DNA of 36,373 nucleotides, taken from positions 1-36,373 of the forward strand of contig CACZRD010000144.1 in assembly GCA_902783545.1 (NCBI GenBank), read 5' to 3'. This document shows positions 31,592 to 36,373 of this stretch, piece after piece (positions within the stretch are counted from its first letter, which is position 1; every line of letters starts with the position of its first letter). The DNA comes from an uncultured Bacteroidales bacterium (lineage in GTDB: Bacteria; Bacteroidota; Bacteroidia; Bacteroidales; Paludibacteraceae). The notes beneath the pieces were generated by a model, which was given only the letters and a program-made list of their open reading frames with translations, ran no database searches and was not told the DNA's origin. A program made the position numbers and the translations under genes.

Positions 31592-34500
31592 ATGCGTGTT
31601 AAAAACAACATACGATTTGGAGTTGCGACCGTGCTCCTTGCGGTAGCCCTCATTGTGTGCGCTGCGCTTCCCGCGCAAGCGCAAGAAGTGAGCGTGGAGG
31701 AGACGATCGTGACGGTGGTGGATTCGGTTGCTGCTGAGGTGGATAGTACGGCTGCGGTTACGCCGGAGTGGTACGTGGAGCCTGTTATACCCGAAGCCAA
31801 ACGCGCGCCGAAGCACGCGAAGGCGGCTAAGTGCTCACTGGACTCTACGCTGTCGTTTGATGTTGATTCGGTTCTTGTAGAGGTTTCTGCATTCAAATAC
31901 GATGACGCTGATCGCGTTACGAGCAAGACCGTCTATGCATGCAATCCTGATGGCAGCCGCGTAGGAACGTTCAAAGAGGATTATGGCTTCGATGCCAACG
32001 GTACGCAGGTGATGACGGCTGTATATGAGTGGGTTAGCGCCAGCAGCAAGTGGAAAGGCACGGAGAAGACGGAGTTTGCTTATGATGGCGAGCTGATGAT
32101 TCAGCGCATTGACTATGCATGGGTGAACGAGGCTTGGGTGGCTGATAAGAAAATCACGTGGAAGTACGATGAACAAGGGCGTGTGCCGGAGTACCATGAG
32201 TACACTCGTGACAAGAATACCAACCAGCTTGTTGACTCCAAAGCTCGCATCCAGGAGTGGGATGCAGAGGATCGTCAGATCACGGATATCCAATACACGG
32301 CATATAGCAACGGCGCATGGACTGCCGGTACGAAGAAGGAGTGGGGGTATGATACTAACGGCAACAAGACGAAGTACATCTACTACGCCGGTCTGACGAA
32401 CGGCAACTGGGGCGCTACGGGCTCAACGCGTGAGCTTTGGACATACGACGGATCGAACACCAAGACGAAGTACGAGAAATACACATGGTCGAACGGCTGG
32501 GTAGGCTCTCAGAAAGAGGAGTGGGGCTATACTGACGGCAAGCAGACGATGTACGCCAAGTACGCGTGGTCGAATGGCGATTGGGTTGGCGTAAGCAAGG
32601 AAGAGTGGAACTACGCAGCCGGTAAGCAGACCTTGTACGCGAAGTACACATGGCAGAATGGTGCTTGGGTTGGCGTAAGCAAGGAAGAGTGGGAGTATGC
32701 CTCGGGCAAGGACAAACGTCACGAGAAGTTCACATGGAGCAATGGCGCATGGCAGACCACCGAGCGCGAAGACTGGACATACAACGGCAAGGGCAAAGAG
32801 ACGCTCTATGAGAAGCAGAGTCTGGAGAGCGGTTCGCTGGTGATTGCAGCTCGGAGAGTCTCCGAGTATGATGGCTCGAACAACCAAACGCTGTTGGCGA
32901 ACTACTCGCGTATGAACGGCGCATTGGTGGGCACTACTAAGGAAACGTGGGCTTATACCTCCGGCAAGATGACCCAACACAACAAGTTCGTATGGGGTAG
33001 CGGTGACTGGACGGACTCCGAGGAGGAAGTGTGGGCTTACAGTGGTAGCAACGAGACGAATTACGAGAAGTATGCTTGGGAGAGCGGCGTGAAGACCGGC
33101 AAGACCAAGCGCACCAGCGAATACACCTCCGGCAAGAAGACGCAGCAGATTAACTGGGCTTGGGAGAGCGGCGCATGGGTGAACTCCGACAAGGAGGTTT
33201 GGGCTTACACATCCGGCAAGCTGACGCTTAACGAGAAATATAACTGGGTGAATGGTGCTTGGGTAGGCTCGGAGAAAGAAGAGTGGGAGTACACCTCCGG
33301 CAAGAATACGCTCCATGCTACGTATGCGTGGTTCCAAGGTGACTGGGTTGTTTCCAGACGTGAGGGCTACGACCTCGCAGACAATCAGACCCTCATAGAG
33401 ACATACTCGATTACTTCGACCACTTACAAAGGCACAAAGAAAGAGGAATACACCTTCAATGCTGCCGGCAAGATGACGGACAAGTATGTGTACAAGTGGG
33501 TCACGGCGAACAAAGCATGGGTGTATAATACTTGGACGGTCTCCGGCTATGATGCGGCAGGCAATAAGACTGAGACCTGCAAGTACACATGGAAAAATGA
33601 TACATGGAAAGGATCGGGATCGCGTGAACTCGTTACGTACAACAGTGACAAGAAAGAGACAGAGCATATTACCCAGGGGTGGTCGTCTGACACGAATGAT
33701 TGGCTGAATGAGTCGCGCACGACTGCTACCTATTCCAATGGCGTATTGATGCAAGAGGCTGATTTTACATGGGATGGAGAAAACTGGATGCCCGGCTATC
33801 AGAAAGATTATTATTACGATGCGGCAGGACAGAACTACTTGTCGATGACGATTAAGTTTAACGGAGCAGATTGGGTCAATGTCAGTCGTACAGAAATTAC
33901 GTATAACGCTGACGGCGAGAAGATCCTTACGAAAAATGATACGTGGAAAGGAGAGAAGTGGGTGACGACTTCTATGGAGAAGATGGAAATCGTCAGAGAT
34001 GATGCGGATCGCCTGCTACTCAAGGCATCGTGGAAATGCTCTTCCGATTTGGTGTGGGTTGGCATAAAGAAGGATACCTTCAATTTTTCCCCGACAGGAA
34101 AACTCCTCTTTGAGGGACACTACAACGGTTGGGCGGGTAATGATTGGGTTCCAAACTATACCGTTGAGTGGAAATATGATGAGGCGGATCACGAAATTCT
34201 CAATCAACGCTTTGACTGGGAGGGGAATGCATGGATAGGTCACTTTAGGTACGAGCATGAGTATGATGAGCAAGGGCACGAAATAATGAAAGCTACCTAT
34301 CTGAACTGGATTACAAGTACATCATCATGGAGAGGTAGCACTAAGTACTCTTATGAATACGATGCTAACGGCAAAAAAACAAAAGAAATAATATATCAGT
34401 GGGGGCCTAATGGATGGGAATATTTTTCGTCACATGCCTACCAGTTCGATGCATCCGGTCGGGAGATTTACCATATATCTCAACGTTTTACTAATGGTGT

Positions 34501-36373
34501 ATGGATCAATAACCGATTGTATGTAAAGGAGTACAAAGGATCAACCTTGATAAAGGACAATTCCTATAGTTGGGTATCCGGCGCATGGTTGATAACGAAC
34601 AGAAACGAATCGTATTACGACGCAGATGCCCAAGCGAAACTTCGTAGGGAGATAGAAGGATCATGGGATAGTAGCAATGGCGCAGTGCTATCATTTAGGC
34701 ACGACTTGTATTCCTACGCTTGCGACCCGCATTACTTCACGATTCGCTTCGTTGACGAGGATGGTACATTGCTTGAGTCGGACAAGGTGAAAGAAGGAGA
34801 AGTGCCAGTATATGGCGGCGATACGCCGACCAAGGCGGGTAATGCGCAATACACCTATACGTTCAAGGGTTGGGATAAGGCACTTGTAGCCGCAACAGCA
34901 CATGCTACATACACTGCAACCTATACGCAGACGGTGAACAAGTACACCATCACGTTCCTCAACGACAACGGCGCAACGATCGAGTCGAAAGAGTGGGAAT
35001 ATGGTGCAACGCCGACTTGTACGGAGCCGACGAAGGCGGCCACCGATGAGTATATATATACGTTTGCCGGATGGAATCCGAGCGTAGCAACCGTCACGGG
35101 GGATGCAACTTATACGGCTACGTTCACGACAGAAGCGAACCTGTTCACCATCACCTGGGTGGATGGCGACGGCAAGACGCTGAAGACCGAGAAAGTCGCT
35201 TACGGCGTGACACCGGCTTACACAGGAGCAACACCGACGAAGTCCGAGACCGCGCACTACGCGTACGCGTTCAATAATATATGGCTGCCGACCATAGTTG
35301 CTGCAACAGCCGATGCAACTTATACCGCTCAGTTCGGTAGCACGGTGCGCAGTTACACCGTAACGTATCTGGACGATGCGGATGAAGAGATTGATCAGGA
35401 GATTTTGGAGTACGGCGCGATGCCCGAGCCGGAGACACCGACTAAGACTTCTACAGCGCAGTACACTTATACGTTCGACAAATGGATTCCGGCTCTGGCA
35501 GAGGTAACAGGCGATGCAACGTACAAAGCATCGTTCACGAGCACGGTGAAAGAATATAAGATCACGTGGAAAGACGGTGACGGCAAGACTCTGAAGACAG
35601 AGAAGGTGGCTTATGGTACGGTGCCCGCCTATACGGGTGCTACGCCCACCAAGACAGCTACGGCGCAGTATAGCTACACGTTCACCGGATGGGATAAGAC
35701 GCCTGTAGCCGTAACGGCTAATGCGACATACACTGCACAATTCTCGCAGACCGTGAACAAATATACGATCACGTTCAAGAACGAGAACGGCACTACGATT
35801 GAAGCCAAGCAGTGGGAGTACGGCACTACGCCGACTTGCGCGACCACGCCGACCAAGACTGCTACTGCGCAGTACGAATATGAGTTCGACGGATGGACAC
35901 CAAAGGTGGTAGCCGTGACAGGTGCAGCAACATACACTGCAAAGTACAAGTCGCACTTGATGAGTTACACTATCACGTTCCTCAACGATGATGGTTCGCT
36001 CTACGAAGATTCGGTATGGGATTATGGTTGCCTGCCGTTGCTCAGCGAGGAGCCGACCAAGGCTGCTACAGCACAATACACTTACACGTTTGCGGGCTGG
36101 ACACCGGCGATTACCAACGTCACAGGTGCTGCTACATATACTGCTACGTACACATCTGTTGTGAACAAGTACACGATTACGTGGGTGAATGATGACAACA
36201 CATTGATCGACCAAACTGTAGTAGAATATGGTACTGTGCCTACGCACGCGGATGCAACCAAGGAGAATACCGCTGAGTACACCTATACATTTGCCGGTTG
36301 GGACAATACGCCGGTTGCAGTAACAGGTGACGCAACGTACAAGGCAACGTTCAGTGCTACGAAGAACAAGTAC
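31592..36373 (+). CDS. Giant secreted repeat protein, 3' end outside the window
   Basis: The frame is open from 31592 to the last base (1594 codons). The ATG at 31592 gives a signal peptide (V-L-L-A-V-A-L-I-V-C-A-A-L-P-A-Q-A-Q-E). An in-frame ATG at 31535 would put 19 polar residues before it and is less likely. Residues about 30-100 are acidic then basic linker. Residues about 100-1046 are about thirty degenerate units of 27-33 residues (pattern K-Y-x-W-S-N-G-x-W-V-G-x-x-K-E-E-W-x-Y), reminiscent of YD/RHS-like repeats. From residue 1047 on there are eight full units of about 68 residues (Y-T-I-T-F-x-N-D-x-G ... E-Y-G-x-x-P ... T-Y-T-F-x-G-W ... G-D-A-T-Y-T-A), like the InlB/Listeria-Bacteroides repeat, and the start of a ninth. 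It is probably a surface adhesin or stalk. The C-terminus, where a T9SS signal would lie, is not visible. Confidence 0.9.
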   Translation, partial: MRVKNNIRFGVATVLLAVALIVCAALPAQAQEVSVEETIVTVVDSVAAEVDSTAAVTPEWYVEPVIPEAKRAPKHAKAAKCSLDSTLSFDVDSVLVEVSAFKYDDADRVTSKTVYACNPDGSRVGTFKEDYGFDANGTQVMTAVYEWVSASSKWKGTEKTEFAYDGELMIQRIDYAWVNEAWVADKKITWKYDEQGRVPEYHEYTRDKNTNQLVDSKARIQEWDAEDRQITDIQYTAYSNGAWTAGTKKEWGYDTNGNKTKYIYYAGLTNGNWGATGSTRELWTYDGSNTKTKYEKYTWSNGWVGSQKEEWGYTDGKQTMYAKYAWSNGDWVGVSKEEWNYAAGKQTLYAKYTWQNGAWVGVSKEEWEYASGKDKRHEKFTWSNGAWQTTEREDWTYNGKGKETLYEKQSLESGSLVIAARRVSEYDGSNNQTLLANYSRMNGALVGTTKETWAYTSGKMTQHNKFVWGSGDWTDSEEEVWAYSGSNETNYEKYAWESGVKTGKTKRTSEYTSGKKTQQINWAWESGAWVNSDKEVWAYTSGKLTLNEKYNWVNGAWVGSEKEEWEYTSGKNTLHATYAWFQGDWVVSRREGYDLADNQTLIETYSITSTTYKGTKKEEYTFNAAGKMTDKYVYKWVTANKAWVYNTWTVSGYDAAGNKTETCKYTWKNDTWKGSGSRELVTYNSDKKETEHITQGWSSDTNDWLNESRTTATYSNGVLMQEADFTWDGENWMPGYQKDYYYDAAGQNYLSMTIKFNGADWVNVSRTEITYNADGEKILTKNDTWKGEKWVTTSMEKMEIVRDDADRLLLKASWKCSSDLVWVGIKKDTFNFSPTGKLLFEGHYNGWAGNDWVPNYTVEWKYDEADHEILNQRFDWEGNAWIGHFRYEHEYDEQGHEIMKATYLNWITSTSSWRGSTKYSYEYDANGKKTKEIIYQWGPNGWEYFSSHAYQFDASGREIYHISQRFTNGVWINNRLYVKEYKGSTLIKDNSYSWVSGAWLITNRNESYYDADAQAKLRREIEGSWDSSNGAVLSFRHDLYSYACDPHYFTIRFVDEDGTLLESDKVKEGEVPVYGGDTPTKAGNAQYTYTFKGWDKALVAATAHATYTATYTQTVNKYTITFLNDNGATIESKEWEYGATPTCTEPTKAATDEYIYTFAGWNPSVATVTGDATYTATFTTEANLFTITWVDGDGKTLKTEKVAYGVTPAYTGATPTKSETAHYAYAFNNIWLPTIVAATADATYTAQFGSTVRSYTVTYLDDADEEIDQEILEYGAMPEPETPTKTSTAQYTYTFDKWIPALAEVTGDATYKASFTSTVKEYKITWKDGDGKTLKTEKVAYGTVPAYTGATPTKTATAQYSYTFTGWDKTPVAVTANATYTAQFSQTVNKYTITFKNENGTTIEAKQWEYGTTPTCATTPTKTATAQYEYEFDGWTPKVVAVTGAATYTAKYKSHLMSYTITFLNDDGSLYEDSVWDYGCLPLLSEEPTKAATAQYTYTFAGWTPAITNVTGAATYTATYTSVVNKYTITWVNDDNTLIDQTVVEYGTVPTHADATKENTAEYTYTFAGWDNTPVAVTGDATYKATFSATKNKY
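31900..34729 (+). repeat. Trp/Gly-rich W-x-N-G-x-W repeats within the giant protein
   Basis: The coding units are about 84 nt long. The best-preserved neighbours are at 32581-32608 and 32665-32692, identical over 28 nt with a period of exactly 84 nt (28 codons), which indicates recent duplication. Units become more degenerate toward both ends of the array. Confidence 0.85.
34730..36373 (+). repeat. Eight-plus InlB-like repeats of about 68 residues
   Basis: Units begin with H-Y-F-T-I-R-F, V-N-K-Y-T-I-T-F, A-N-L-F-T-I-T-W, V-R-S-Y-T-V-T-Y, V-K-E-Y-K-I-T-W, V-N-K-Y-T-I-T-F, L-M-S-Y-T-I-T-F and V-N-K-Y-T-I-T-W, and end A-T-Y-T/K-A-x-F/Y. Units 3 and 5 (W-x-D-G-D-G-K-T-L-K-T-E-K-V-A-Y-G) are more similar to each other than to their direct neighbours, as are units 2 and 6. 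Confidence 0.88.

Noticed and set aside
32423..33754. 443-codon minus-strand frame inside the repeat protein
   Set aside because: It is produced by the repeated units, which lack stops in that frame; the plus frame has a signal peptide and regular domain repeats.
34691..36247. 518-codon minus-strand frame opposite the InlB-like repeats
   Set aside because: Same reason: periodic antisense of the repeat units.
31900..36373. Regularly spaced repeats considered as a CRISPR-like array
   Set aside because: The period is 84 or about 204 nt, units are coding and degenerate, and there are no unique spacers between constant repeats.
1..36373. tRNA, rRNA, insertion sequence or integrase signatures
   Set aside because: No cloverleaf, rRNA core segment, transposase motif or terminal inverted repeat pair was recognised by eye; a tRNAscan or Infernal run would be more sensitive.

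Overview
The window looks like chromosomal DNA of a Bacteroidales bacterium (phylum Bacteroidota). The evidence is the gldM-gldN pair of the type IX secretion system (T9SS), the ftsX / DUF3098 / uppP / truB / queA gene order, and five good matches to the Bacteroidota promoter (TTTG or TTG, 20 bp spacer, TAnnTTTG). Signal peptides ending in A-Q or A-E/A-S also fit, as do GDP-heptose genes and secreted amylases. I cannot name a genus.

Layout. (1) 1-7044, plus strand: 3' part of the T9SS core operon (gldM cut by the window edge, gldN, terminator-like hairpin), then ftsX, a DUF3098 membrane protein, uppP, truB, queA and ung, closed by a strong terminator. (2) 7172-7940: efp on the minus strand and marC on the plus strand share a divergent promoter region. 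(3) 7941-11045, plus strand: marC, a TlpA-like lipoprotein without its CxxC, rpiB and a radical SAM/SPASM protein, tightly packed. (4) 11047-27987, minus strand: eleven closely spaced genes. Read in transcription order they are three paralogous alpha-amylases, a non-catalytic protein carrying the same N-terminal module, a fourth larger GH13 enzyme, topB, a carboxyltransferase of the oxaloacetate decarboxylase/pyruvate carboxylase-B type, a glycosyltransferase, and the GDP-D-glycero-D-manno-heptose genes hddA, gmhA and an hddC-gmhB fusion. (5) 27988-28525: an intergenic region with hairpins, short repeats and two outward-facing promoters. (6) 28526-36373, plus strand: an M16 zinc peptidase, a terminator, and a very large secreted repeat protein that runs off the window.

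How the parts fit. The most distinctive unit is the amylase cluster. Three amylases and one non-enzymatic protein share an N-terminal module of about 95 residues. All five secreted proteins of the cluster end in a similar short tail (roughly K-F-I-x-N/D-G-K-L-Y-I-R-x-G-x-x-V/I-F-D-x-T-G-R). No SusC/SusD pair is present. With the T9SS core genes nearby, this suggests starch or glycogen breakdown by T9SS-delivered surface or secreted enzymes; that is an inference. The heptose genes would supply GDP-heptose for a surface glycan, with the adjacent glycosyltransferase as a possible user.

A second theme is short low-complexity tracts (period 7 to 14 nt, or CTGACTGCTGAC-like) that sit at gene boundaries and also in frame inside topB, the glycosyltransferase and the amylase linkers. 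I saw no rRNA, tRNA, insertion sequence or CRISPR array.
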